A stretch of 64,000 bases of DNA from positions 23,080,510-23,144,509 of the forward strand of contig CM057169.1 of NCBI GenBank assembly GCA_029962745.1. Reading direction: 5' to 3'. Positions 47,467 to 59,261 of the stretch are shown piece after piece. The translations under genes were made by a program, and so were the position numbers. A model generated the notes under the pieces. It worked only from the letters and a program-made list of their open reading frames with translations. It did not search any database and was not told the DNA's origin. This DNA comes from Echinometra lucunter (Eukaryota > Echinodermata > Echinoidea > Camarodonta > Echinometridae). Each line of letters begins with the position of its first letter. Position 1 is the stretch's first letter.

Positions 47467-49827
47467 AAGGTGTTGGGATAATTATTAAGCACCTCGCTGG
47501 TCCAATTGATACATTCCTAAACCCATGAACCACCCTATTTTAAATATCACAAGCGAGGGAGGCGAGATAGGGGAAAACACACTCTTTATCATCTTGTCAT
47601 CAAAATCCGCTGTAGATCTATAAAATATCTACATTACATATTCGATTGAGCGCAGGGAGAGAGGAAAACAAAATTACATTCTTTGATAACCCCAAATATA
47701 TCTAACATAAATAGTTTTGATCACCTAATTGCCTTAATATGATGCTTTTTGGTGCATCACTTGCCATCCAAATCCATTTTGTTTCTATGAGCGAATCGAA
47801 CTACCGACAAAAACTCTGTTTCTTTCTAGTAAAACGTAGAATTTCCACCAAAATAAATTACATGAATTTTATGATGCCATTTCCCTGTATTCGAGAAAAG
47901 CTCCAAATCTTGCTGTCAAAATATTACAATATTCGGGCATGTTGCTGAGGGAATAAGAGCGCTTGTCTCCTGATCTTGTTTCTATGAGCGAGCGGAGCGA
48001 GCGAGCGAGAAAGAGCTGTTTTTTTAATAGTGAGAACAGCTAGGTTCTAGTGTACTGTTACTCCAGTTTTATGATTTTAATAACGTACATTTATATCAGC
48101 ATCTTCCTTTCTCATATTTAGTTAGATAGGAATAGGCTACCGGTCACAGGCCATTATCTCATGAAAATTCTTCTGTTATGGGTCTTCTTCCTGTTCGACT
48201 GCTTGCAATTATATTTTTATGTACATGTATAACACTGGATAGAAAGACAAGATGCAAACCATTTTCATTTCATGATAAACCCTGATAAAATATTAACTGG
48301 CATTGGTTATGATAACAAAAGATATTAAATGCGAGTAGAACAATACTATCTGACAGAAAGACAAGATGCAAAGCAATTTGCTTTCATAAAGATAGTATCA
48401 TAACCTCATTGGTAGGGCTACTTAAAATGCGAGCGAGCGCTGAAAGCCTTTTCCTTTTGCCTTTCTTCAAAAAAATTGTTTCTTTGTCTTTACTGTTACT
48501 TTAAAAAAAAAAATAGGATTAAACATATAGGAGGCTATCAAATTTTTCATGTTTTTCATGGTGAATATTGGGGGGGGGGATGATTGTACAGGCCATCCCC
48601 TGACCAAAATATTTGGGGGTATATCCCCCCACCCCCCGGATCGACACCCAGTAAGAATGAATCATTAACAGATTGCCTATCTTGAAATTCATGGGGTTTT
48701 TTCAATCATAGTGTTTACGGAATTGCCCCCTACCCCTGCCCCTTGAGAGGGGTGTATTGATCACTAGCAATAGTCATGATCGTACTATCCTGAAAGGGAG
48801 GCTGAAGATTTTTTTTCAATAAGAGTTTTTACGGAATCGCCCCCCCCCCCCCACTCCTTAAAGAGAATCACGGATCCACCACTGAGCTAATGTTGATGCT
48901 ATCGGTTCGGTGTAACCGGGCCTTTACTATTTTTTTTTTTCTAATATCTTGATAAGAACATGTTCAATTCCCTTGGGAGGGACGGAACACAATTGATCAA
49001 GGTCTCGATCGATCACAGACGATTCAAATCCTTTCTTTGAGAGTTCTCTAAATCATTTAAGCTAATAACACAAGAGGTTTGATAAAGAAACTTCGATAGG
49101 CTGACACCTGTAGTTTTCTTTTATGTAAGCCCAGTGTTGTATTCTTTCTCACCGATATTCTACACGTATTAGGCCTATCATGCACCCATGCAGTGTGATA
49201 CGTCAAAGGCGAACAGGCGGCAGGCCCGACATGATCGGGAAGGTTCGTTCTCTTCATATCATATCCCTTTCAACTTTCTAAATTCTAAATAACACTTTGT
49301 TGTAGTTACATTGTATTTTTAAAAATCAAAATAATTGTCCAAAATAAGATATACAAACTGCAAAAGTTTCCCCGAATATGAAGTGATGACTACCCAAATA
49401 TAACTGATAAGTTCGAAAATACGTCACCTCCCACCCCACCCCCTTGTCTCACAACCTTGTACTGCATCTTTTTCTTTTCCTTTTGTCTCCTTCTTTCTTA
49501 CTTTTCCTCCTTTTCCTTCTACATTTTCCATATAATTCTCCATTTTCCTATCATCCTGTCATTTTCTCCTTCTTGATGGTTATTGTCCTTGTCGAATAAA
49601 CGTTTTCTATCATAGTATTTAATCAATCCATCGTCGGCTTCACTTTTCATCCCTTCTTTAATTTTCTCTCACCATCCTCCTTTTATCCATTTTAAATTAT
49701 CACTTTTTATAACTTTTCATTTCAAGATTTTGTCGATGAAACCGTTTTATTGTGAATGGGAGATGTATTTCACACTCATCAAATATTAATGTGATTAAAA
49801 AGGAGGTATAGACATCTCACGGCACTG
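47467..49827. other. Intergenic, nothing recognised
   Basis: A+T-rich spacer. GAGCGAGCGAGCGAG occurs near 47993-48008, and two AGAAAGACAAGATGCAAA blocks near 48241 and 48354. C or G runs lie near 48570, 48630 and 48840. No gene or complete element seen. Confidence 0.4.
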
Positions 49828-50162
49828 GGCGGCGCCAGGGTATTTTGATGGGGGGGGGGGGGGGGTGCACACAGACGCGTGAGGCCCGCGGGTGAGTTTG
49901 TTTACGTTTTGAATGAACAAAATAGGGTTATTGTATAATAGTAGCATAATATGACCCTGCCAACTCTTCAAATACTCTTCTTTCTTCTTTTTTCTTTCTT
50001 TCTTTCTTCTTTCTTTCTTCTTCTTCTTCTTCTTCTTCTTCTTCTTCTTCTTCTTCTTCTTCTTCTTCTTCTTCTTCTTCTTCTTCTTCTTCTTCTTCTT
50101 TTTTATGACTAGAAGAATGATAGGGGTGGTCATCCCCTGCCCATCCAGTATACCGCCCCTGT
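49828..50162. repeat. Poly-G/(TTC)n composite repeat, copy 2
   Basis: GGCGCCAGGGTATTTTGATG, then a G run at about 49852-49866, TGAGTTTGTTT, a long (TTC)n array at about 49981-50101, and ACCGCCCCTG at the right. Same block order as 23110-23340. Confidence 0.6.
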
Positions 50163-50789
50163 CTCAGGGTCAAAGGGATGTTTCAATACCTACACGTCTC
50201 TAATTAATGTTCTCTCAGAAAAATGCTCAACCTTGATGGATAATTGCACCCCAATCGATCGAAAAATTTCCAAAGCGTTCTTATTTGAAATTCTTCAAAC
50301 AAGTATCGATTTCTTGGAGAAGTAAATGACGGGTTATTACAGTATTATGGAGCAGTTTATTCTGTAAATGCTCTTAACAATCTTCACATTTGAAGTTCTC
50401 CCCGAATTAAGGCGAAAAAGCTGTTAATTTGATCGTTGGCATCATAATACACTATGCTTACGCAAGTGGCTGCAGTGTAATGAATAAACAAATCCATGGT
50501 AACAAGGATATACGATCACTGGAAGGGCGGGGTATATTGGATATTTTAGAAAGCCAAGTATTGGTAAAATATTGTCTAAAGTTGAGTTAATTACATTTAT
50601 GAAAGGAAATATGAAAGGAATATGAAGGGAAATATTTATGCATTTCGTAGAAATTTCACATCTTTCTAAAAAAAAAAAAGGAAAAAGAAAAAGAATGATA
50701 TGAAATGGAGCATCGGAGTAAATCCCGGGGGGGGGGGGGGAGGTGATCGAAATCTTTTGCCAATCTTTTGCCACGGCACCATGGGGATG

Positions 50790-51175
50790 CCGTAGAGGTG
50801 TCGTAGTCGAGTGGTTTAAGGCGCTTGACTGGAGACGCGAAGGTCCGGGGTTCGATCCCCAGCGCCCTTGAGCAAGGCATTTCTCTACATTACTGTTTTA
50901 TCGTCTTTCATATGAAGTGATGTACTATATGCATATTGATACCAACGTGTGCATGTGTTTTTCTTTTTTTTTTTAAGTAGGTGCCGTGGTCCAGTGGTTT
51001 AAGGCGCTTGACTGGAGACGCGAGGATCGGGGGTTCGATCCCCGGCACGGCACTTATGCCTTTGAGCAATTCATTTAATCTACATTGCTCTATAATTGTG
51101 CATCAAATAAATGAAAAGGCATGCTTGATACCAACGTGTGCATGTGTGTTTATTTAAACAAATTAAAAAAAATCA
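50790..51175 (+). mobile_element. Head-to-tail dimer of a tRNA-Ser/Leu-like SINE
   Basis: Two tRNA-like heads with pol III boxes. Unit 1: A-box TAGTCGAGTGG at 50804-50814, B-box GGTTCGATCCC at 50849-50859. Unit 2: A-box TGGTCCAGTGG at 50987-50997, B-box GGTTCGATCCC at 51032-51042. Both share TTTAAGGCGCTTGACTGGAG. Each body has TTGAGCAA..CATT, CTACATT and TGATACCAACGTGTGCATGT. Unit 1 ends in a T-rich tract before unit 2. Unit 2 keeps a perfect 7-bp acceptor-like stem (GTGCCGT 50981-50987 with ACGGCAC 51047-51053). Its anticodon arm is mispaired and the long variable arm is absent, so it is not a functional tRNA. Confidence 0.75.
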
Positions 51176-51804
51176 TTCTAGCGCGAACTCACACACTCTC
51201 ACACACCCACACACACACACACATGCTCTCCAATCCTATCTCTGTTTTTTTTATAGCATTTCAAATAGAAATTTTACTACTAAAACCGTCGTTTATGATA
51301 AATTTATCAAAACTTTCAACAACTGATTGCTCAAAATTTTATTTCCTCTTTGAAAGGTGGGAGATTTACGTCACTGAAATGGAGCAAGGCCCGTCAAATG
51401 AATATATTACACCATGTGTATATTGTTAGAAAAATAAAAAATGAAATTGTTCGTCGTGTTATAAATTAACTTTTTATTTCCTTTTAATATATTTTCTTTT
51501 TGGAAAGCGATCATGTGTTTTTATCTTTCAAATGTATACTTTTCTCAAAAAATTCAGAAGCTGAAGAAAAAAAAATCAGAGAAGGGTCTGACACATTTTT
51601 TTGCGAAATGGAGCAAACTCTTCAAATAAATATCATCAGTGTGAAATAAAAAAAAAACAACGGTGACTTTTATCTGAACATACTTTATTGATAAGACTTA
51701 TATATTCAATTTTTGTTAATCCATCCAGATCCTTTGAGGCTTTGACATGCGATTCAACCCTCTGTTTCATCCCCCCTCAGAACAGCAATATCACTCTCAA
51801 AATA

Positions 51805-51946
51805 GTTGTTTAAAAAATCATTAGGTTGCTTAACATATGAACCTACCAACTGCGGTTTAAAAAAAATGTATATAAAACATATGGGGATTCTTTAAAACAA
51901 CTGCTGGTAGGTTCATATGTTAAACAACCTATGATTTTTAAACAAC
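51805..51946. mobile_element. 142-bp foldback MITE
   Basis: The arms GTTGTTTAAAAAATCATTAG and complement run on through GGTTGCTTAACATATGAACC to TACCA, enclosing about 50 bp. Superfamily not assigned. Confidence 0.7.
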
Positions 51947-54429
51947 GGTAGTTCTGTGTAAACCTTTCCACACTGACTACATCATGACTTATGTTCCAAC
52001 TAATTCTGACCATCTCTACTTACGTAGAGACATTTCATGTCATCAATGTATCCTACTCTTAATGAAGTTTATTCTCATCAATTTCTGGTCTGTTTATATC
52101 TTGCTCTAATTACATTTAACCCCCTTTTTCTGTTTTTTTTTTCTATTTATATTTGTACAACGCAATACCCCGTGGAAGACCAGTGACTTTCTTTTTTACG
52201 ACTTTCTGTTTCATTGTTTATAGTATATAAATTCTGTACTTGATTGATTTTTGTAACTGAACAGGCTACTCTGGGTAAAAACTTCAAATAAATAAATGAA
52301 TGAAATAAACAAAAATAAATAAAGTTTGTTCTCATCCATTTTTGATTTTTTTTTTTCATTTGTTTTTATTATCCACTCCTTCTTCTGCATACATTTAATC
52401 TGTTAAAGTTTAATTTTCCTTCTTAAATCTTGTCTCTTTCTTCCTAATAAACGATGATTATTTTCTTTTGATGAAATATTTTCCGTTTTTGCCTCCTCCG
52501 TCACTTATCTGTCTTGTTACTCTTCGTCGTGTTTTTCGTCCCGTGAATCAAGCGATAGTCATGATAGTGGCAGCAGACGACCGATTCTCTTCGCAGGCAC
52601 CGATCGATACCTTGCTATTGTACTGCCTAAATCAAATTAATTGCCACATTATCTGCAACCAGGGTGGTTTGTACACGTTGAATGGCACCAAGAAATTGAA
52701 AACGTGAGTTTCAGACAAGTACTGTGTGCTTCGTCGAGGAATTCTGATCGATTTTACCTCTTTTTTGACAAGGGGCATAAGTAGGGGATGTTGGCTGCCC
52801 AGAAATAATACGAGTGGAGGAGGGGAGAACATTTATTTTTTGTTCTCAAGCATCGCTTTCCGCCAAGAAGGTGCGATGTATGGGTACACTTCACGTCAAA
52901 TGTCATTGCAGGTGTCGCTTTACCGATTTCCTGCCAATTTGTTTTTAATGAAAATTTGTTTAAGTTTTTGTTCTTTGCTAGCTTTCTACATTATTCACAG
53001 AGTGGGGGAGGCAAAGAGATCGACTATTTGAGCGTGAGGAAAAGTGGTCAAGTATTTGGTAAGGTCTTTAATGAACCGGGATGAGTGTCATTTATAGTTT
53101 ATTGGAAAGAAAGGTTAAATGGTAATGTGCACCAATGGCACGAGTAAGTTAAACAATTCAATGTGAAAAAAATCGAAGTCATCAAACGTCATCTCGCCCA
53201 ATACTGGATGCTCATAAGGAGTCAATTTCATTTCGCCAAGTGAAGATATTCAAATTGCTTTACGGAGCGTGCTCAGGCGACTAGGGATCATATCCTACCT
53301 TCAACATAGACCAAACCTTTGGACCAAACACTTAACTTAGCATTAACCCTGACCCTACGCTCAAACCTTATTGCAACCCTAACCTTTAGCCCGGCTCACA
53401 ATGAGGCGCCATTTTGATCGCGTCATTACTTACGGCAATTGAGCCTGGGTAGCCAATTAACCCTTACACTTTTGATTAATTCAAAGTATTGTTTGCACGG
53501 TTTATTTTGCAATTAGTGTTTAAAAGATACCATTCTTTCATAATATTGTATTGTATTTTATCGAACTTCATGATATGAATCAATATTCTGTTGTTTTTTT
53601 TTCAAACATAAAGTACCTAGAGTGTAGACAAAAATTATTACAGAAGCCATAACAAGAGTAACAAAGAAAATTTATGAATAGATATTTTGTACCTTTTTAA
53701 AACATAGAATACACAAAGTTACTAAAAATACTTAAAATACAATATCACAGTAGCTGTAACAAGATCAGCAAAAGTATGATTTCATATTCCGTTCTCTTTT
53801 TTTTTCAACATAAGTACCTTAAAGTTACACACACAATTATATACCCCTCCCCCCAAAAAAAGAAGCCCGAGTCAACATTTTGACGGCGCATTAGTAAATA
53901 ATTCATGAAGATAACACCAAACATACAAAAATAATAATAAAATGATAAAATACACTGGAGAAGTTTGTCGTTCATATCACTTTTATTTCTTTTATGAATT
54001 CAGTAACAATCATGTGACCTATATCATGATACTGGAGGAGGATCAGGGTGGGAGAAAGAGAAAGAAAGAGAACAGAAAGAGAAGAGAGAAGGTGGGGAGG
54101 GAGAGAGAGGGGAAAGAGAGGGGGAGAGAGGGGAGAAGGAGAGAGGGAGAAAGAGAGAGAGAGAGAGAGGGGGGGGGGACTAACATGCAGGTGTAATGTG
54201 TGAGGAAGAGGAGAAGGAAAGGGAATTGAAAAGGGTTAGAAGAGGTAGAGAAAAGAATGATGAAAAACAAACCACGAACAAAGAACAATAAAAAAATGAG
54301 ACAATTCGAAGGAAAGAGTTAAAAACGGGAAAAAGAAAAAAAAAGCAATCGACAAGGGGAGAAGAGACGGGAGAGATCGATAGAAAAGAAATAAGAAGCA
54401 AAAGAGATTGATGGTGTATTTGATAAACA
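51947..54429. other. Intergenic; purine-rich and short degenerate repeats
   Basis: Telomere-like AACCCT/ACCCTAACC words near 53345-53395. Strong purine bias at 54045-54180 (GAGAGAGG). A moderately G+C-rich block at 52540-52710 carries a 79-residue frame ending before a GTGAGT. It matches nothing I know and is treated only as a lead. Confidence 0.4.
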
Positions 54430-56780
54430 TTTTAATTGGCGCACCTAACCTGTGTAAGCAATACACACCGAAATGAAATGTGGACCACTAATGTTTAGAA
54501 TTGGCGCCGTAATCAATTTAAGGAAAGCGAACACTGTTAATTTAGTGATATTTTGCACGCCATCTCCCGTGAAAATCAGCCAAGTTTCGTTCTATACCAT
54601 TCCTGAACTAATTAGGCGACATTAGACAAATAATGTCAATAGACGTGACTAATAAGATTCGCATTGCTAAACCTGATAGCGAATTGGACTCCGATTGAAG
54701 AGCTCGAACAAAATTGTCGGTATCAACGGAATACATTGAAGATGGCCAGCGGACATGACAAATGTATACTCGAATACCCGAAAAGGCGCGAAATATGGAG
54801 GGTTGGAATGAAGTCGTCAGCGCGCCAGATTCGGGAGTCTTTATTTCTCCTTCCGCAGGCTGTAATTTTGTTGTTGTTGAAATGTGCAGATTGATAGGAA
54901 ATCTTTAGCAGTCTCTAATCTGTTTTGAGGAGTAAGAAAATGACCTTTTATCTTTGAAGCAGTGGTTCGGTTTCAGGAATTAGAGTTAGCCTTCAAACAA
55001 AAACATGCCTCCAGGAATTTAGAAGAAATGGTTCTGAAGATTTGGTTTTCCTCGGGAAAGAATTCAGTGTTAATTTCGGAAACAACTTTGTGATGAATAA
55101 AAGTAGCAGAATGTTGGTCATCTAAAAGAGTGTATTTGAAAATATATTGTCCCTAACATGAGCGGATCCAGGACTGAAGGGGGGGGGGCACAAGCTCGAA
55201 TGAGCTTATTCTTCTTCTGAAAAATTGCAAGGTTAGGTTTAATCTAAAAGGGGTGGCACGGGTTTTGCCCAGCTAAGTTCTGTCATTGCATGCTCTCCTC
55301 TAATTATAACCAAAAAAAACCAAACAAACAAACAAAAAAAAAAACAAACAAACAAACAAAGAAACAAAAAAAAAAAGAGACAGAAACTAGTAAATAGTAA
55401 TAATGAAAGTAACAATAATGATAATAACAACAACAATAATGATGATAATACAAGATAATACAATAGTTTGATTTATAGTGGTAATAATAATGGTTAATGA
55501 TAACAACAAAAAACAGTAAACATGAGTCTTTTCACCAAGCAAGGGAGGGGGGGGGGGGGGGGGGAGAGCCCCCGGAACCCGCCCACCATGCATGCCATGA
55601 ACATAATGAAATAGTGTGTCTTTTAAACGAAGTCAAAAGCAAACAGCAACAGCAAAATATAATTTTTAAAATCGTCATAACATTTCATTTACATGGTTTG
55701 AAAGCAAGGAAAAGGAGACAAAATGAGTGCTGGTTAAAGGTGGTGGAGGGGGGGGGGGGTTAAGGTGTCTTTTTCTATTTTTGTTTTCTTTTCTTTCATT
55801 ATATCAAAGGGAAAAGTCATATGACCTCTTTAAATTATTATCTTGTTAGTTCGAATCTTGAGATGCTTTTTCAATATGGGCACGCCAATTATCCATTCCA
55901 TCTCAGGTGCAGATGTTTTAGGACAGCTCATATTTTTATATCTGGTCATGTATTAAATGACTTTTCAGTTTATTCTTCGACTGCATTATTATTTTTTCGA
56001 TCAGTCGAATCATTAATAAAATTGTTATCGTATTCGGCTATTTATCCTGTAAGGAATTAATCTCATTCTTACGCTCGAATCGTACGTCTCACACTCGGGT
56101 AAAGAATGTTATTACTAATCATACATCTTCAAATGAAATTAATTCAAAGGGATTCTTGAGCAACATTAAACTGTGACCAGGATCTCTACAAATCTATTAT
56201 TTTTTAAGAATGACAAATTTCAAATCGATCCCTAACTTGAGGGACTTTTAGAAAGATAACACGACTAACGCGGAATGCCATATGCAGTCCACTTTTTGTC
56301 TGGACTATCAAATATTCACGAAAATTGACTTTCCAGTGGCCGCCATTTTCAGGTTTCCAATTCGCAGACAATTCAGTTTGCGCGCGCTAATAAGTGATAT
56401 ATGAACTGCGCGAAGAGAATTGGGGATCACAAAAAAGCGAAGGGCTCGACGATGACACGACGCGGGAAACCCGACTCATAATTAGTGACAAACACGAGTT
56501 TTTATTGGACAGTCTTTATCTAATGAAAGATCCGTTGTCTTAAATTGATATAAGGTAAAGTAATAGGTGCTGGAAGAATCTACCTAATTTCGATTGATGT
56601 CTCTGGATAACTTGGCCGGCAGTGTTAAGATGACCCTCTGTCAGTCTGTAGTAAGAGTAAGACGTTGGTTTTTCTGCAGGGCCTTGGCAGACCTTCTAAA
56701 CCATTACCATCATCACGTGGAGTGGAAGCTTCCTGTGTCATGGGAAAATGGTGTCTTCATGGCCAGTAGATGAGGTTTAT
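54430..56780. other. Intergenic with unique-looking blocks; possible regulatory DNA
   Basis: Blocks at 54430-54870 and 56240-56770 are of balanced composition, rich in TAAT/ATTA and lack simple repeats, unlike their surroundings. In between lie a (CAAA)n tract at about 55310-55375 and G runs at 55177-55187, 55547-55564 and 55747-55759. No gene recognised. Confidence 0.35.
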
Positions 56781-57039
56781 CAAGTAAAAGTTTTGTAAAT
56801 CGTCGTTTTGTTTTTAGGGAATCGGGATTTTTTATAATTTCATTGGAAGGCTTTGGGTTCATAGGAAATTTGAATGAGTGCTATGACGTACAGTGCTGTG
56901 TTGTTTTTGATGTTTTTGTGAATATGAGCGGGGTTATCAAATTTATGCATTTTGTAATTCGACCATTAATCATTCAAGGAACCATTCGTGTTAAACCTAT
57001 CAAGAAATGAGACATTCACCCACCAGTCATATCGATTAT

Positions 57040-57384
57040 TAAACTATTAATCAAGAAGGCAAATTAAATCAAGTAATCAATCACTTTAACGATATACTGT
57101 AAGTCAGTCAGACAATCAAGCAATCAACCAAACATTATTCAATAACTGAATCAGTAAATCAATCAGACAATTTTCATCTAATGAATCTCATAAATTAATC
57201 CATCATGCATTCGTCCATTCGTTCACCTCAACATGAATTGAATTAATCAATCGACGACGAAAAAACATCTAAATCTAATCAATCAACCAATCAATCAATC
57301 AGTCAAGCAACCAATAAGTCGATCAACCGGACAATCAATCAATCAATCCATCAATCAATCAATCAATCATCGAACCAACCAACA

Positions 57385-57432
<48 letters not shown>
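57040..57432. repeat. (AATC)n tetranucleotide array
   Basis: Degenerate from about 57040 and nearly perfect ATCAATCA units at about 57336-57432. Sparser AATCA words continue to about 57650. Confidence 0.85.
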
Positions 57433-57434
<2 letters not shown>

Positions 57435-58194
57435 CCATCATATTCGCTCACCTTAATAACATGAACTGAATCAGCCAATCGACAACGAAAATACATTTTA
57501 ATCCAATCAATCACTCACTCCAATGTTAGATGAATCAACCAGACGATTAAACGTATCTAATAACTTCCTATAACAAAACAGATCCATAATACATCCACTT
57601 AGTACAAGAGAGATGGAAAGATTAAATAAAGCAATCAAGCAATCAACCAACCGACCTCAAGACATTCCAGAAATTAGTTTGTCAGACTGGAAAAGGCAAC
57701 CGAAACAGGACTGAAATAACAAACAATTTACCAGTCACTAGCAACTAAAGCTCATAAACAACAGCCTAAGGCTAAATTCTATCCAGGAAAAGAAAACAAA
57801 GATGAGAAAGACTTGTAAAGGAATAATTGTCTTCATTGTTTATTGAATTATAAATACAAATGTACATTTTAGAAACCAAAGACGACTACCTGTAATCAGC
57901 TTGAAAATCACTTATCGAACTTTACAGTCTGGATTCACATGTTATAAGTCATGGTCCTGGTACATCTCCCTACTTAGAAAAGTTTTCTTCCTTGATGAAG
58001 GAACATATTTTTGCCACAAAAGAATATTTCTTCGAGACGTAGGTCCCATTAGCATGCTCACAAGTTTAACTTTTTTACTCTCAACCTCAGGACCCATCCT
58101 TGTCTTCAATAAGGAAAGGTAAAAAAAAAAAATGGCGAAGAAACGTACAGGGGCACAAGCGAAAGGCGAAAAAAAAAATTATCAAGAAATAATG

Positions 58195-58245
<51 letters not shown>

Positions 58246-58481
58246 GGGGAGGGAGATTGGCATTAGCTTATCGCTTACATGTGCATTTGAATGGGAATAT
58301 TTCTAAGTTGCGACAGCTTGCATGCAACTTGCAGACAACAGCTGACAATTGACATCTGACAGCATCTTGATGTCATCTTTCCCGGAAAAAAAAACTAAAC
58401 TGGACACCTATAAATGTACCATGTATCCTTAAGAACATATAACCGACCCGGGACAAATCTGATATTCTTTTGGTGGATTCT
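57433..58481. other. Spacer downstream of ARX; (GA)n/G run
   Basis: A (GA)n then G run at about 58197-58250. Minus-strand AATAAA signals (TTTATT on plus) at 57839 and 58481 could serve ARX. No other feature seen. Confidence 0.45.
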
Positions 58482-59261
58482 TTATTCAGAGTTGAATAGG
58501 AACATCCCACTATGATATGGGTTCATCAGAATACTCTTATTCTCGACTGGCTCAACCCCGGCAGCATGTTGTCGAGCTTTCAGGCGCAGTGCCGCGATGC
58601 TCAGTGCTCGTCGTTCGCTTCGTAACCACACATCTTGTTTCAGTCCGCGTAGCTCCTTTGCTAGACTACTTTTCTTAGGACTGGGTCCTAAGGGGTCAAG
58701 TCCGAGACTACCTCTTGCATGGAGTCCAGGAGCCACTATCGATGATGGATCTCGTTCCTGGTACTTCCTCGGGATCGGGAAACAAGGTGTGAGGAGGGCT
58801 GGACCAAGGTGAGCAAGACTGGATGAAGAGTTCCTCGAGGAGGCAAGATGGGCTTGCTTGGACCAAAAATCGCAAAATGGCGTTTGATACAGCATGGAGC
58901 CACCTGTGGAAGATGAATGGTGTAGCGGTAGAAGTCCATGAGTAGGAAAATGATATGCCGGCCTCGGGAGAGACCCGGCTAGAACAGTGGTTGGCGCTGC
59001 CGGTGGACACGATGTTGAGGATTGCGCCGGCTGTGGTGGCGGAGGCGGAGGCGGAGGCGGTGGGGGTGGTGGGGATGCCAGCAAGCCCTGTCGCTGAGCG
59101 CGGTCGATGCAAGCCAGGCGGCATAAGTGAGAGGATACCAGGTTCGAATCTGTGATGGACCCTCCGAGTATCGGTCCAAAGGTTGGATGTGGATTGAGCC
59201 GTGGTTGCAAGCCTAGCTTCTCCCGCTTTCGCCACTTTGCCCGACGGTTTTGGAACCAAAC
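58482..59261 (-). CDS. ARX: ARX last exon: homeodomain helix 3, polyproline, OAR, stop
   Basis: Begins GTTTGGTTCC ([17 protein letters not shown]) after acceptor CTGATGCAG. Contains a SPPPP...PPQPAQ tract, [19 protein letters not shown] and the OAR motif near the C-terminus. 259 residues plus TAA; the stop overlaps an AATAAA hexamer (58481-58486 complement). Confidence 0.94.
   Translation of the reverse strand, partial: VWFQNRRAKWRKREKLGLQPRLNPHPTFGPILGGSITDSNLVSSHLCRLACIDRAQRQGLLASPPPPPPPPPPPPPQPAQSSTSCPPAAPTTVLAGSLPRPAYHFPTHGLLPLHHSSSTGGSMLYQTPFCDFWSKQAHLASSRNSSSSLAHLGPALLTPCFPIPRKYQERDPSSIVAPGLHARGSLGLDPLGPSPKKSSLAKELRGLKQDVWLRSERRALSIAALRLKARQHAAGVEPVENKSILMNPYHSGMFLFNSE

Noticed and set aside
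46719..47533. Long frames of 175-257 residues across the gap
   Set aside because: They consist almost entirely of undetermined residues from the N run.
49795..50173. Lys- or Glu-rich frames of 81-112 residues
   Set aside because: These are translations of the (TTC)n array, not proteins.
50804..51053. Two possible functional tRNA genes (Ser-like anticodon loop)
   Set aside because: The pol III boxes are intact, but the anticodon stems are mispaired, the long variable arm expected for Ser/Leu is missing, and both heads are joined to a shared SINE body.
53340..53400. Interstitial telomere repeat
   Set aside because: Only scattered AACCCT-like words, with no ordered array.
57256..57432. CRISPR-like or regulated direct-repeat array
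   Set aside because: A plain tetranucleotide microsatellite without spacers, in an animal genome.
58597..59259. Additional frames of 66-183 residues overlapping the last ARX exon
   Set aside because: They are shadows in other frames and on the opposite strand of the ARX coding sequence.
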